In this document: positions 40,342 to 50,663 of the stretch, one piece after another
Layout of the letters: the number at the start of each line of letters is the position of its first letter
Numbering within the stretch: the first letter of the stretch is position 1
Assembly (NCBI RefSeq): GCF_026262505.1
Contig: NC_067208.1
Span: 1,674,001 to 1,738,000, forward strand
Length of the DNA stretch: 64,000 bases
Direction of reading: 5' to 3'
From: Trichomonas vaginalis G3
Taxonomy: Eukaryota; Parabasalia; Trichomonadida; Trichomonadidae
Position numbers and translations under genes: made by a program
Notes under the pieces: model-generated
Seen by the model: the letters and a program-made list of their open reading frames with translations, nothing else
Told to the model about the DNA's origin: nothing
The model's database searches: none

Positions 40342-42427
40342 TGTTGTAAACAGAAATTCATCAAAAGTGACACATCAGAAAAGCTAAAATATTGAATTTT
40401 TGGAACTTTTGATAGAGCACGTTTTTAAATATTAATTAAAGTAAATGTATATTTTGTAAAGATTCTTTTTAATAAAAAAAAATAAAATTTTGAAGAAGAA
40501 CACAAAATCTTCTGAAAAATAATATCACATAAACTCATATTATTTTCTAATATATAACTATTTTCTATAAAAATCAAATTCAATGATCTTAAAAGCGAAG
40601 GATAAACCTCAAAATTTACGAATATAATGAGTGGGAATATAATGCTTATCTATCATAAAACCATATGAAATATCAATTTTTGCTTTACGCCTAATTTTTG
40701 ACGACAATTAGCAAAAAATGTTAAATGTTAACACTCAGTCCATTTGAATATGAAAAATAAAATTGACTTTGATTAAATGTTTTTATTTATCATGCAATTC
40801 TTCTTGCGACCAAAGATTTGAATAAAAGTTCAAAAAATAAGATAGCTTAAAAAATAATATACGGTAGTGTTTACTAATAGATGAATAGTATATAAATTCT
40901 ATTAAAATGGATTTGATCAAAAAAAATATAAAACCAAAAATAATTGTTATAATTTAAATGAAGAAGTAATTTAAAACTAGGGCTGTACAAGATTTAAAAA
41001 AACATTGCCGGGTTACCGTAGAGGCCTAAAAAAATCGCGCCTCGGCGGCAAGCCGCCTCGGCATTAAGAATGCGCATCTAAATTTTTATATGTCCTTCTT
41101 TCTTTTATTTTTCCCTTCCCTTTCTTTTCTTTTTCTTTTTTTTCCCTCCTCTTGCTCTCATTTACCTTTTTTTTCCTTTTCTCATCATTTTTCAAAATTT
41201 TAAATTTTTATCAAAAATCTTGCCTATAAAAGCAGACTATGGAACCTTTTAATGCCTCTTAATCAATATTATACAGCATAAAGCATATTAAATGAAAGTA
41301 ATTACGTATAAATTTATTTTATTATCTTATTTATTAATTCTTTAGCATGTATTGTTTAATATTAACTTTTCTGTACATTAAATATGATATCTCCAAAGTA
41401 TGAATGCCTTGTAACGAAACGAAAACTTAATTTTATGTTGAATATTTGTCACAAACATTAGATTATTAAAATATATGTTGGATATCCCTTAGTATGAGAC
41501 TTCATGACTCTTGTAGTCTAACGTGAGCTTTGGATTGCAAGCTCTGTGGTTAACGAACATAAATTAATTGTAAAGTTTTCAAAATTTTTCATCGTTTCTA
41601 TCAGCATCTATTTTTCCTTTAAAATAATATATTTGTATGAATACAATATTTAGTAATTTTTTTATTTCCCATAATTTCATTCAAAATTTCAGAAAAAATT
41701 AATTTCTATTCAATATTATTTCAGCTTCAAAACACTTCATTCTTATAGATGTTGATTCACTAAAGTGTGATACTCAATGTCTTATTTCAATGAAAATTGT
41801 TCTGCAAATTTATTTCACTTTTGACCTCACTTTTTCCGTAATTCAATTTTTTACTTTTAATATTTTAGATCTTCATAATATCATTTGAAAAATTAACCAT
41901 ATAAAAAAATCAAGTTAACAATTCACTTTTTCCGTAATTCAAAAATCAAAAATATAAATAATATATCTTTTTATCAAATATTATTATTATATTCTATGAA
42001 AAATGAGGTCCGGAAATTTTGCGGATTCCCGTAACTCAATTTTACGGAAAAAGTGCAGTAAACTATTCAAAATACGGGAAAATTGGTGTAAACTAATGAT
42101 TTTACGGTAAAATCACGGAAAGTCCCGGAAGAATATATGTGCCTATATGAAATTATACAAAAATGAATCAAACGCATTTTAAAAGATTGTTCTTGTATTA
42201 TAAATGCTATTCGCAGATTTATTAGTTGAAGAAAATTACCAAATTTTTGCCGATTTACAAAAAATGATTTACAAAGCATATTTTTATAAGGCTTTAAAAA
42301 TCTTTAAAATGTGACCGGTGACGGAAATCCATGGTAACCAACCGCGGTTCCCGTTTGGAATGCCATATTTAAAACGATTTTATTTATGATCAAATTTTAT
42401 ATATTTTTTTGTTTTCTGTTTACAACA
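40342..42427. mobile_element. Foldback element, copy 2, carrying a nested insertion
   Basis: The left arm (40342 to about 40976) is nearly the same as the arms of the element at 32649-33891. The right side keeps only part of the central spacer (TTTATGATCAAATTTTATAT, inverted relative to copy 1) and the terminal TTCTGTTTACAACA at 42414-42427. Between them is a 1389-bp insertion (40978-42366) flanked by a 9-bp duplication. The spacer orientation is opposite to copy 1. Confidence 0.8.
40978..42366. mobile_element. Insertion with 9-bp target duplication inside the foldback element
   Basis: ATTTAAAAC occurs at 40969-40977 and 42367-42375. The 1389 bp between them have no match elsewhere in the window and start TAGGGCTGTACAAGATTT, while the right end inverted reads ATGGCATTCCAAACGGG; clear terminal inverted repeats are not visible. 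A GC-rich patch near 41030-41065 contains GGCGGC-AA-GCCGCC. There is no long coding frame. The 9-bp duplication again suggests a Mutator-like mechanism. Confidence 0.6.
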
Positions 42428-42516
42428 AAAGATCACAAATTGAATGATTGAAAGAACAGAAAAAGTCATTCTTTTCAATTTCGAATATGTTTCATTGTAT
42501 TTATAATTATAGACCG

Positions 42517-42575
42517 AAAAAAAAAAAAAAGGTATTGGGGCTTCCAGGGGCTGCGCCCCTTCTAGCCCCGAAGAT
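42517..42575. repeat. Maverick A2 terminal segment: A-tract and hairpin
   Basis: A run of A (42517-42530) is followed by GGTATTGGGGCTTCC, the hairpin AGGGGC-TGC-GCCCCT (42546-42560) and TCTAGCCCC. The A1 terminus has AGGCAC-GAA-GTGCCT at the same place, so three base pairs of the stem differ but all still pair. Confidence 0.7.
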
Positions 42576-42611
42576 GTTTAGTATAAAATGAAGTTTTTAT
42601 TCGGAAAATTG

Positions 42612-43526
42612 TTAGTCTTCTGGTGTGAATTCGGAGGACTCTTCTTGGATAGAGTCTTGTATTTCCTCCTCTTCTTCTTCCTCCATTGCTTCTGGGAAGA
42701 AGCCTTCTTCTGGGTCGAAAACATTATATAATGTGTAATTGAATGACACATTATATCTTTCTTTGAGTTCGCTCCTGACAAAGAACTTAGTTCCAGGAAT
42801 ACAGAAGACTTCTGTGCGTTGGAAAAGCTGATGTCCTGGAACAAATTTGGCAATTAGAGACTTCTTTTTTCCGAATTGTTCAGGAGTTTTCATGACGACA
42901 GTAACAACATCTCCATCTGCGAGGTCTTGTTGTTGTTCGGAAAGGTAAAGAGCAATGATATGAATGGTTGCTGCGTTGAATTCGAGAAAGTCGAATTCAA
43001 ATTGTGTTGTCGTATAGCATTCAAACCATTTTGTACAGTTGTCTCCGAACTCGTCAATGTATTCATCTTGGTCATATCCGTAACTAAAGACTTGGAATTC
43101 GGCAATTCTCTTGTCGAATGACCGTTGCATGTAACGAGGAAGATTTTGACGAACTTGGTATAAAGTTCTCAACATTATAAGCTTAGTAAATGTTGGAAAA
43201 TACTGAACTAAGACATCGCTAAGCTCAATTGGACTTGGAATTGTCTTAGTAAGTTCAATTGAACTAGCAATTGCTTTGTTCAGAACTTCACAGAACTGAG
43301 TATTGTATATAGCGTCTGGTTGTGTGTTTTCTTCGGCGTCTTTGAGATATTTAGAGCAAATTTGTTGAAGAATTTCTCTTAATTCGCTGTTAGACTTTTT
43401 GGTGGTTATTCTAACAGCTGTGCCAGTTCTTGGAGGTTGTGGGGCTTTGGCTTTGGTTAGCGGTTGAGAATTGTTAATGTTGGCTTCCATTAGACAAAAA
43501 TGAACTGTTTTTTTCGGACTACTCAT
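42612..43526 (-). CDS. Maverick A2 protein of unknown function (304 aa)
   Basis: It lies next to the terminus and reads toward it. The middle is helical with aromatic clusters (GDNCTKWFECYTTTQFEF), then comes a beta-rich part (LADGDVVTVVMKTPEQFG) and a very acidic C-terminus (EEEEEEEIQDS). I recognise no family. A second in-frame Met at residue 13 is an alternative start. In copy A1 this position next to the terminus is held by the adenine methyltransferase, so this may be alternative cargo. Confidence 0.6.
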   Translation of the reverse strand: MSSPKKTVHFCLMEANINNSQPLTKAKAPQPPRTGTAVRITTKKSNSELREILQQICSKYLKDAEENTQPDAIYNTQFCEVLNKAIASSIELTKTIPSPIELSDVLVQYFPTFTKLIMLRTLYQVRQNLPRYMQRSFDKRIAEFQVFSYGYDQDEYIDEFGDNCTKWFECYTTTQFEFDFLEFNAATIHIIALYLSEQQQDLADGDVVTVVMKTPEQFGKKKSLIAKFVPGHQLFQRTEVFCIPGTKFFVRSELKERYNVSFNYTLYNVFDPEEGFFPEAMEEEEEEEIQDSIQEESSEFTPED

Positions 43527-43840
43527 AGAAAAGTTTAAAATAAACCGTTTTCGTCAACGGTAACCCCCTCTATTTTTTTATTTTATTTAATAGTTACCGT
43601 TGGCAAACCGTTCCATCTCAAATATTGAATGAACTATAAACGTTTTTTGTTTTCTATACATACTTTTTTGTCCAACGGTAAAACTTTTTACACAACGGTT
43701 TTTGAGAGTCGTCGCTGTTGACTTTTTTGTAGAACACTCAAAATAGTATAACTTTGTCCGGACAAGTAAGGGTCTATCGTCGCTACAGGAAAAGTTACAG
43801 GCGTTCCAAGGAAGTATACTTTGAGAAGCCTTTCCCCCTT

Positions 43841-43895
43841 ATAGAATGAGATAGGACGGTTATTTTACAAAACTGACAACACGTTGACCGAGTAG
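43841..43895 (+). pseudogene. Stub of a D12 methyltransferase C-terminus
   Basis: The sequence just before the 1107-aa gene matches almost base for base the 3' end of the methyltransferase gene of copy A1 (region 491-545, inverted), including ACGGTTATTTTACAAAACTG. The rest of that gene is not found. It is a remnant that shows the cargo here was once the same as in A1. Confidence 0.7.
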
Positions 43896-43962
43896 TTTTT
43901 TGAGCTGAACAAAAAGTGTCATATAAACATCTGTCAAAAACCGCTTTTTAACTTCACTTAAA

Positions 43963-46900
43963 ATGCCACGTAAGCTACGTAAGAATATACGTAAGAGGAA
44001 GAGAGCATTGAAACATCCAATAGTAAAACTGACACCACAACAACAGTTGCAACAACAAATGCTGAATGACCCCACTATGTTGCAACAAATGTCAAGCAAT
44101 CCTATGCTTTTAAACCGAGTTGTTGGTGCACAGAGTGGAGGTTTAAGAGCGGCACTTTTAGCGAAAATGGCAGGCTATGGTGGAGCTGCAGACGGAACAG
44201 CATATAACCCTCAAAGTCAAATGAATTTGAGTTCACTCAAAAATCAAATAACAGATGTCAAAAAGTCAAACATAGACATACAGAAGCAAATAAGTGAAAA
44301 CGAAAAGAAACTAGAATATGACAGACACACAAAGAAACTCAATGAGTTAAACGTAGAGAAAAAGAAGAAAGAAGAACAACTGAAAGAACTAAGTACAGAG
44401 GAATATGCGAAAAAAGTGTCAGAAAAAGCAGCAGAAGTAGCAAAAATGGAACAAGATGTCATAAATTTGAAAAACCATACTACTCAATATAAAGTACTGA
44501 AAGATGAAGAAATAAAACAAAAAGCCCTGAAGACATATATGGATAGCGATGAGTATAAAAAAGAAGTTGAAGCAAATGTAAAGGCAGAAAAACTTTTACA
44601 GTTGCAAAACCAAACCGTACAGTATGAAAACTTAGCACAAGAAAGTAAAAATAACGACGCAGCCATGCAAAAGGCAATGAAAAGCGCAGAATATATAAAA
44701 GCTAATAATGACTGGTTAGATGCCCAAGCCAACGCTAAAGCAGCCCAACTCATAGGGTCAATAAGGACAAAAATACAAGCGGATGAAGACAGTTCAAATG
44801 AAGCTTTAACAAATGCTGACTTTAAGAACGCCTTCGAAGCTCTTCATAGTAAGGTGAAACAAGTGAACGACTTCTCATCTGGAAAGAAACTGAAGTCTGA
44901 AGGTTTCGACAAAGAGTTAAAAGAAGTAGCACAAAATATGACGAAAATAACAGATGCAGCAACGAGACAGGCAGTTCAAAGTGCCTATGACGCCGTTAGA
45001 GCAACTGTTGTGAAAAGTCAAGAAAAAGAGTTACTACAGACCAAAACAGACCTAGTAAATGCTTTCTTAAGAACGAAAAGTCAGGTAGGACATTACGCTG
45101 CAAATGGAACATATGTGCCAGCTGGTGGAACTTATATACCACCAAACCCTCCAAGAGAAGCACCTGCACCAGGACTACCTAAAACATTTACATCGTCACA
45201 TGGACACAGACACAGGCATGCACAACAACAACAACAACAACCAACACAACAACCAACAGTTCAAAATCCAGCACAACCAACAGTTCAAAATCCAGCACAA
45301 CCAACAGTTCAAAATCCAGCACAACCAACAGTTCAAAACCCTGCACAACAACAACCACAAACAGAGCAAGGACATAAAAGAAGTAGAGAACAAGGAAACC
45401 AAGAATTCTTAAAAATGCTTAAAGAAGAGTGTGGTTTCCCAGATAGTATTGACTTTAGTGACAGATATAAAGAAGCTATTGGAAAGTTCAAGGGAGGAAA
45501 TACTGACCCGAACCTATTTAGCTTTATGGCTCAGCACCAAAACGGATATAATCTCAAACCTGGAAAATACAAGCTCGCTAAGGGATATGATTTAATAGCA
45601 TATCATCCAAATGACATGGATGAATTTACTCCGAGATATTTGATGTCAGAGCTAAATGACAATTCAACTTTCGTCATGAAACGCGTAAAAAATAGAGACG
45701 GAACGAAAGAACAAAAGCTTATGAATGCGGATGACGTAGATAGGGAAATTGTTAAAAACGGTCTCGGAATATATGAAATGCCAGCAGATGAGGTACAAGA
45801 AACTCCACAGGAAGAAATAGTTCAGATACAACCAGACATGGAAGAAATAGTTCAGCAACAACAGCTAGAAGAGCCTGAAGGAAACGAACAAGTCACTCCT
45901 TTGGAAACTAACTTCACAGAACTAGATGAAGATTTGGAACAGCCGAAAAATCTTGACCCTCAACAAGAGTATGCGGAGAATATGGAATATTTCCAAGAGT
46001 CTAAAAAAAATTCGGCTGACATAGTAGAAGAATATCGAAAAATGTTTGCCGACATACAAAAGACTCCAACACCAGATGAAAATATTCAGCATAGAATGGA
46101 AGAACTGAAAAAAAATGTACACAAATACAACAACCCTTTTTACTTACGAGCATTTAACGTTCAATCTTCGGATGAACTCGGTGAAGATAAAAGGTTAAAT
46201 TTCAAGAAAACATATAGAAATGAAACATTGTTTAAAGTTCATTCAGAACCTAGCCAAGATGGAAACAAACCTACTTTTGTTTCTGCAGACGATGGAACTA
46301 CAATGAGATGGGGTCATAAAGCTAACCCGGATAGGTGGTTCATAAACTTACAACCACAATTCCAAGAAGTTGTAGACGCAATGGAAGTCAATGGTGAACA
46401 AGATATAGCTGGTATTTTAAGCGCGGCTTTAATGCCATTGAAAGATATGAAACATGCAGATATTTTGGACCAGTATGAAATGAACATGGCTGATGGAAAT
46501 ATAACACCTGACGTTCTAGAACATTTATCTCAAAGAACTACACAGAACCATAGAGATGGTATATTTGGTGAAGAGTTTAGAAAGAAAGTTAGGGAGGGAG
46601 AAGGAAGAGAACCTATTGTACATGACCTTGCAAACGAAAGTTTACAAAATGTCATAAAAACTTACTTTGCAGACAATGAACTGAGAAGGGATGAATATTT
46701 AAGAAAACTCAAATGGACAGTACCAAATGAAATGTTAGTATTGAAAAACATGTTCCTTGACAAAATAAAACCAACTACAGAAATAAACGACGCAAGACTG
46801 AAAGATTGGGTAAAAGCTTTCCCATTCACAAAAGATATTGTTGGTAACATGGAAAGAAAACCAGAATGGCTACAAAAACATATATTTGGAAACGAGCTTA

Positions 46901-47286
46901 TTCCATATGGACAGGCACTGTTTGAAGAGCTTGAACCGGAAACTCAGGAAAGAGTCATGCAAACAATACGCGAAGACTCAAATACAGACTATGACAAACT
47001 CTTTCTAGGATATAGGTTACCTGAGATGGGCGACCAGAGCCAAAAGGCAAAAAGGACATGGGAAATTTGCAACATACTAGATGAACATAATGCAAAGATG
47101 CAACAACTTGAAGCAGAGGGCAAGTTACCAAAGCGACACCAAAGAAGAAGAGTAGAACAAAGTGAAAGTAGTGAAGAAGTAACTTCATCTAGTGAAAGTA
47201 GTGGCAATGAAGGAAAAAGAAGAGTTAAAAACTCAGTCAGGAAGAAAGTAAAGCTTGGTCCACGTGGGTTCTATTATGACATATAA
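43963..47286 (+). CDS. Maverick A large coiled-coil/Gln-rich protein (1107 aa)
   Basis: A basic start (MPRKLRKNIRKRKR) is followed by a Gln-rich segment and a long coiled coil from about residue 85 to 370 (Lys/Glu/Ala-rich, for example NEKKLEYDRHTKKLNE). A Pro/Gln linker contains four near-perfect 10-residue repeats (QPTVQNPAQP) at about 428-465. A large C-terminal half follows, mixed helical, with folded-looking segments (RWGHKANPDRWFINLQPQFQ) and a Ser/Lys-rich basic tail. No domain is recognised. Position beside the capsid gene and the basic ends suggest a large virion or core protein; that is inference. The frame is whole and its start is nearly identical in copy A1. Confidence 0.75.
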   Translation: MPRKLRKNIRKRKRALKHPIVKLTPQQQLQQQMLNDPTMLQQMSSNPMLLNRVVGAQSGGLRAALLAKMAGYGGAADGTAYNPQSQMNLSSLKNQITDVKKSNIDIQKQISENEKKLEYDRHTKKLNELNVEKKKKEEQLKELSTEEYAKKVSEKAAEVAKMEQDVINLKNHTTQYKVLKDEEIKQKALKTYMDSDEYKKEVEANVKAEKLLQLQNQTVQYENLAQESKNNDAAMQKAMKSAEYIKANNDWLDAQANAKAAQLIGSIRTKIQADEDSSNEALTNADFKNAFEALHSKVKQVNDFSSGKKLKSEGFDKELKEVAQNMTKITDAATRQAVQSAYDAVRATVVKSQEKELLQTKTDLVNAFLRTKSQVGHYAANGTYVPAGGTYIPPNPPREAPAPGLPKTFTSSHGHRHRHAQQQQQQPTQQPTVQNPAQPTVQNPAQPTVQNPAQPTVQNPAQQQPQTEQGHKRSREQGNQEFLKMLKEECGFPDSIDFSDRYKEAIGKFKGGNTDPNLFSFMAQHQNGYNLKPGKYKLAKGYDLIAYHPNDMDEFTPRYLMSELNDNSTFVMKRVKNRDGTKEQKLMNADDVDREIVKNGLGIYEMPADEVQETPQEEIVQIQPDMEEIVQQQQLEEPEGNEQVTPLETNFTELDEDLEQPKNLDPQQEYAENMEYFQESKKNSADIVEEYRKMFADIQKTPTPDENIQHRMEELKKNVHKYNNPFYLRAFNVQSSDELGEDKRLNFKKTYRNETLFKVHSEPSQDGNKPTFVSADDGTTMRWGHKANPDRWFINLQPQFQEVVDAMEVNGEQDIAGILSAALMPLKDMKHADILDQYEMNMADGNITPDVLEHLSQRTTQNHRDGIFGEEFRKKVREGEGREPIVHDLANESLQNVIKTYFADNELRRDEYLRKLKWTVPNEMLVLKNMFLDKIKPTTEINDARLKDWVKAFPFTKDIVGNMERKPEWLQKHIFGNELIPYGQALFEELEPETQERVMQTIREDSNTDYDKLFLGYRLPEMGDQSQKAKRTWEICNILDEHNAKMQQLEAEGKLPKRHQRRRVEQSESSEEVTSSSESSGNEGKRRVKNSVRKKVKLGPRGFYYDI
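45255..45350 (+). repeat. 30-bp in-frame tandem repeat in the 1107-aa gene
   Basis: About four copies of a 30-base unit (CAACCAACAGTTCAAAATCC plus AGCACAA) encode QPTVQNPAQP in the linker between the coiled coil and the C-terminal half. Copy number probably varies between elements. Confidence 0.8.
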
Positions 47287-47318
47287 ACCCAACTATTCTA
47301 TATTTTTACCCATATGAA

Positions 47319-48924
47319 ATGTACGCCGCTCAGAATATAACGCCAACAGTTTTGGATGCTATGAATGGAAATGTTTCCGAATGGTATAACGAATGCGACA
47401 ATGCCATTAGAAGGTCAGAAATAGTTCCTGGAACTTACGAATATACAACTGCTGTTTCTTATGGAAACGTAGGTGAGTTTGGAGAAGGTTCTTCAACAAC
47501 AGTAGATATTGCTTGCGACAGGTTTCATATAATTTCTATTGACAACTCTTTCTTATACGTGGAACAAGACATTGAAATAAAACCTTCTGCCAAGTTGTCT
47601 GACAAGAAAGGTTGCAATGGAATTTTCTATGTCGGATACCAATATGCTCCAGAAGTTTTCATGGGATATAAGATATATTCTAACTCTGACTTAGTTCAAA
47701 CAGTAACATGGGCAAACTATGAATGGTTCGCTTTGAGAAACTCAGTACAACCACAAGCTAGAGAACAAACAGACCAGTATGCAACTATTGAGAAAATAAG
47801 AAGACTTGACCCTAACGTTCCAGGAGTTTATGTTAACCTTTCTGGTTCAGATGGAAATGCTGTCACTAAAGTAAAACTGAAACTTAGAGTTCCTTTGTCA
47901 TCTTTCCTCATCTTCAGGTTTTTAAGATACTTGCCAAACTGGGCAGGAAAAATTTCTATTGAACTTACTCCAAGCAAAAATAACTTAGTCATTGCACCAA
48001 CACAAGACCCATTCACTCTTACAGAAGTAGTGGGAACAAATAAAATGTCATTCGCCGACTTTTGCAAAGACAAAGTTGACTTAGACTTTGGTTTCTCAAA
48101 CCTCAACACTGAAGTAAACTACTACTTCAATGCTGCTGGAACTGCTTGGGACCCAGTTAAGTTCACATGCGAAAAATTTGAATGCAAGAGAATAGAAAGC
48201 AGACTTGCAGTCTATATGTTGGACCCAGATATTTCAAATGCTTTAGCTGCCAAATATATTGCAGTTCCACTTATGTTCCCTATACACCAAATATCTGTCA
48301 AAGACTTTGCAGGTGAAGTTGGAAACCAAAGTGCTGACCCAGGTGCAAGAACAGATATTGCCTTAACAACTGCAATGAAACATGCAGATACTATGTTTGT
48401 ACTGTTCAGACGAACTATAAATGACTATTCTTGTTTCTACAACCCCGGTATTAAATATCATATAAACATAGATGGCAAATATTATCCAAGAGAAGAATAT
48501 TCTACAGTTGAGGATATGAGGTCATACAACTTGACATTAGATGCTATGAACTTTAACAACAACTTCACAACAACCATTAACCCTGAAATGCAAAGTTCTA
48601 TTATGCCATATGTGAAAGTATGGACTCATACAGGAGGTCAAAAAACTCAATATACAAATGGAGACCGTTCAAACTTTGGCTTGGCATTCCATTTGCTGAC
48701 TCAGAAGATTTATGGGTGGTATTTCAACTGTTGGTACAGTTCAAATACAATATACTGGTGACAGAGACGGTCCAGATGAATTGAAAGCAAAGAAGTTTAC
48801 AAAACCAATAGCACTTTTCACGGAAGATGCTCTTTTGAAGATTCGTTCGATGAAACCTGCTGGGGCTCCTCAGATTGGCATAACGACAGCTTCCATCGAG
48901 CAGATTTTGGCAGCAGGTCAGTAA
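47319..48924 (+). pseudogene. Probable Maverick major capsid protein (double jelly-roll)
   Basis: The product is about 530 residues, mainly beta, and carries strand-turn patterns typical of Polinton/adintovirus-type capsid proteins (FHIISIDNSFLYVEQDIEI, then FRFLRYLPNWAGKISIELT, then a Pro/Asp-rich second half with MFPIHQISVKDFAGEV). Length, abundance of strands and the position between the coiled-coil gene and the small core genes fit the major capsid protein, but I rely on pattern and context. It looks broken, with about one break. Confidence 0.6.
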
Positions 48925-48990
48925 GTTGTTCTTGAACTGACTTCTCTCCGTCAAATATTGACAGTACGCCAGTTTTGACATAAAATTGTA

Positions 48991-49236
48991 TTAAAACTTA
49001 CCTTTAGAAATATCTGTAAGTTTTGTTGTTATATTTTTGTCAACGTCAAGAACTTTCACCATTTCAGTTATACCAACTTTCTTTGCTTTATGAAAATATT
49101 TTGGTTCAGCAAAGACTGCTATTCTATAACATTTACCATTGTTTGTATAAAGAACTATTCTGTCAATGTATTTGTATTGTTTGTGTGTGTAAACTTTGTT
49201 CTGCTTCAATTCGAAGAGATACTCGAATACGTCCAT
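48991..49236 (-). CDS. Maverick A small protein (81 aa)
   Basis: A short product on the strand opposite to its neighbours, with FELKQNKVYTHKQYKYIDR and a middle like a small beta-sheet (IVLYTNNGKCYRIAVFA). The ATG is in a gap between the capsid and core genes and the frame fills that gap exactly. No family is recognised. Confidence 0.5.
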   Translation of the reverse strand: MDVFEYLFELKQNKVYTHKQYKYIDRIVLYTNNGKCYRIAVFAEPKYFHKAKKVGITEMVKVLDVDKNITTKLTDISKGKF

Positions 49237-49298
49237 CTTTTTATTCTAAGTAAAATGTCATTCCGAAAAATAGAAGCGTAAGTGTTTCAAAAGGTTTA

Positions 49299-49834
49299 AT
49301 GGCGGTGGCAGATGTGAAGTTAAATTCACCAACTCAAACAAACAGTCAAAGTGTTGTTGTCAATGTCAAAGAAAGAGATGTTGAAGTGGGGAAACCATAC
49401 GAAGACGAAGATGGTATAACAATAGTTCCTGTAAAGAACAACCAACATATCCTGAAGTTAGCAGAGACTTAAGTTCTGTTGCAGATATTCGAAATGACTA
49501 CATGCAACTGAAAGACAAACTTAAAACTCAGGAGAAGATTTGTCAAGCTTTAGGTATAATGTTAAACTTGGTCGAACACAACCCTGTAAAAGTGAACTCA
49601 TATGTCATTGCACCTCATGAAGTTTTGAAAGAACTATTGAAACTTTTGACAGAGGCAGACGATATAAACATCAAAGAAATAGAACCCGACGTTAGTTGCT
49701 GTGGTGTTTCATATAATGTCATTGACAAGATATACGTTATGAAAGGAGGTGAAACGTTGAACTTAAAATATAGTTTCCCAGACGTTATAAAAATATTTGA
49801 CGACCACAACATTTCATTAAAATTTATTTGCTAA
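49299..49834 (+). pseudogene. Maverick core VSCCG-motif gene region, lineage A
   Basis: The region starts with a short product containing VVVNVKERD and ends with a 110-residue product carrying EPDVSCCG between a helix (PHEVLKELLKLL) and a small beta-rich end. It corresponds to the two neighbouring genes at 11383-12050 in lineage B, with the Cys-Cys-Gly motif in the same place. The function is unknown. As a whole it may be broken, with about one break; alternatively it holds two short genes as in lineage B. Confidence 0.55.
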
Positions 49835-49838
49835 GTAA

Positions 49839-50636
49839 ATGGCAGAAGACACAATGGTTTATACTATTACGACTAAAAACCCTGAGTCATATAATTCTAT
49901 AACAACAAACTTACAAAGTCCTCAAGGACGATATTGTAAACTAACCTTAAACACAATGACGACTAAAGCTTGTTTTGCTCTTTTGACACCAGAAGATTTT
50001 ATTGTTGTGAATGGTAAAAAATACTCCTTTGAAGATACTTACTCAGATATACCACCAACAGGTTTTGTTGACTTATTTAATACTTTAAGGACGGATGTAA
50101 CATGTGCTGCAACTAGAGCAGGTTTCATTATGTTTGGATGTCCGACTGAGTTTACTATAAACAATATGAGCTATAATACAAAACTTATATCTGGTTTTTA
50201 CTACCAACAGTTTCCTATAACAGGAAAAGGTGTCATACAAGGAATGTCTGTTCCATTGACTTTAAGTACACCTATTTTATATATTGTTTCAAACTTAGGT
50301 TCAAAGTGTTATTCGAATGTCGACAGAAACTACTATGACCAAAAGATACTTATGCGTATAAATAACACATTCTCTGCTGGTTTGCCTATTGTTCATTCGA
50401 ATGCAGAGTTTTCAACCTTAGTGAACTCAAACACTTTGGCAAGTATAACGTTAACATTAGTTGACGCAAACTTTGTTCCTGTAAAACTTTTATGTCCTAT
50501 GTATTTGTCAATGACGGCAGAAAGTTTCGAATTGGAAGATGCAACTGGTGAAAGTATTGTATTACAAGAACAACTTCAACAACAAATAGCTCAAGAACAA
50601 CAAATGCAACAAATGCAACAACAAAGTCAAGAATAA
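49839..50636 (+). CDS. Maverick core beta-rich protein, lineage A (265 aa)
   Basis: It starts four bases after the VSCCG gene. The product is beta-rich with recurring Thr/Asn/Ser turns (TTKNPESYNSITTNLQ, RINNTFSAGLPIVHS) and ends in a Gln-rich tail (QQQIAQEQQMQQMQQQS). The lineage-B region 12548-13256 resembles it in its last third. No family is recognised; a virion protein is likely from context. It looks whole. Confidence 0.65.
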   Translation: MAEDTMVYTITTKNPESYNSITTNLQSPQGRYCKLTLNTMTTKACFALLTPEDFIVVNGKKYSFEDTYSDIPPTGFVDLFNTLRTDVTCAATRAGFIMFGCPTEFTINNMSYNTKLISGFYYQQFPITGKGVIQGMSVPLTLSTPILYIVSNLGSKCYSNVDRNYYDQKILMRINNTFSAGLPIVHSNAEFSTLVNSNTLASITLTLVDANFVPVKLLCPMYLSMTAESFELEDATGESIVLQEQLQQQIAQEQQMQQMQQQSQE

Positions 50637-50663
50637 AACAATATATTTTTTATTTTTATAAAA

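Noticed and set aside
45196-45402. Minus-strand Cys/Trp/Leu repeat frame
   Set aside because: It is antisense to the QPTVQNPAQP repeats of the coiled-coil gene.
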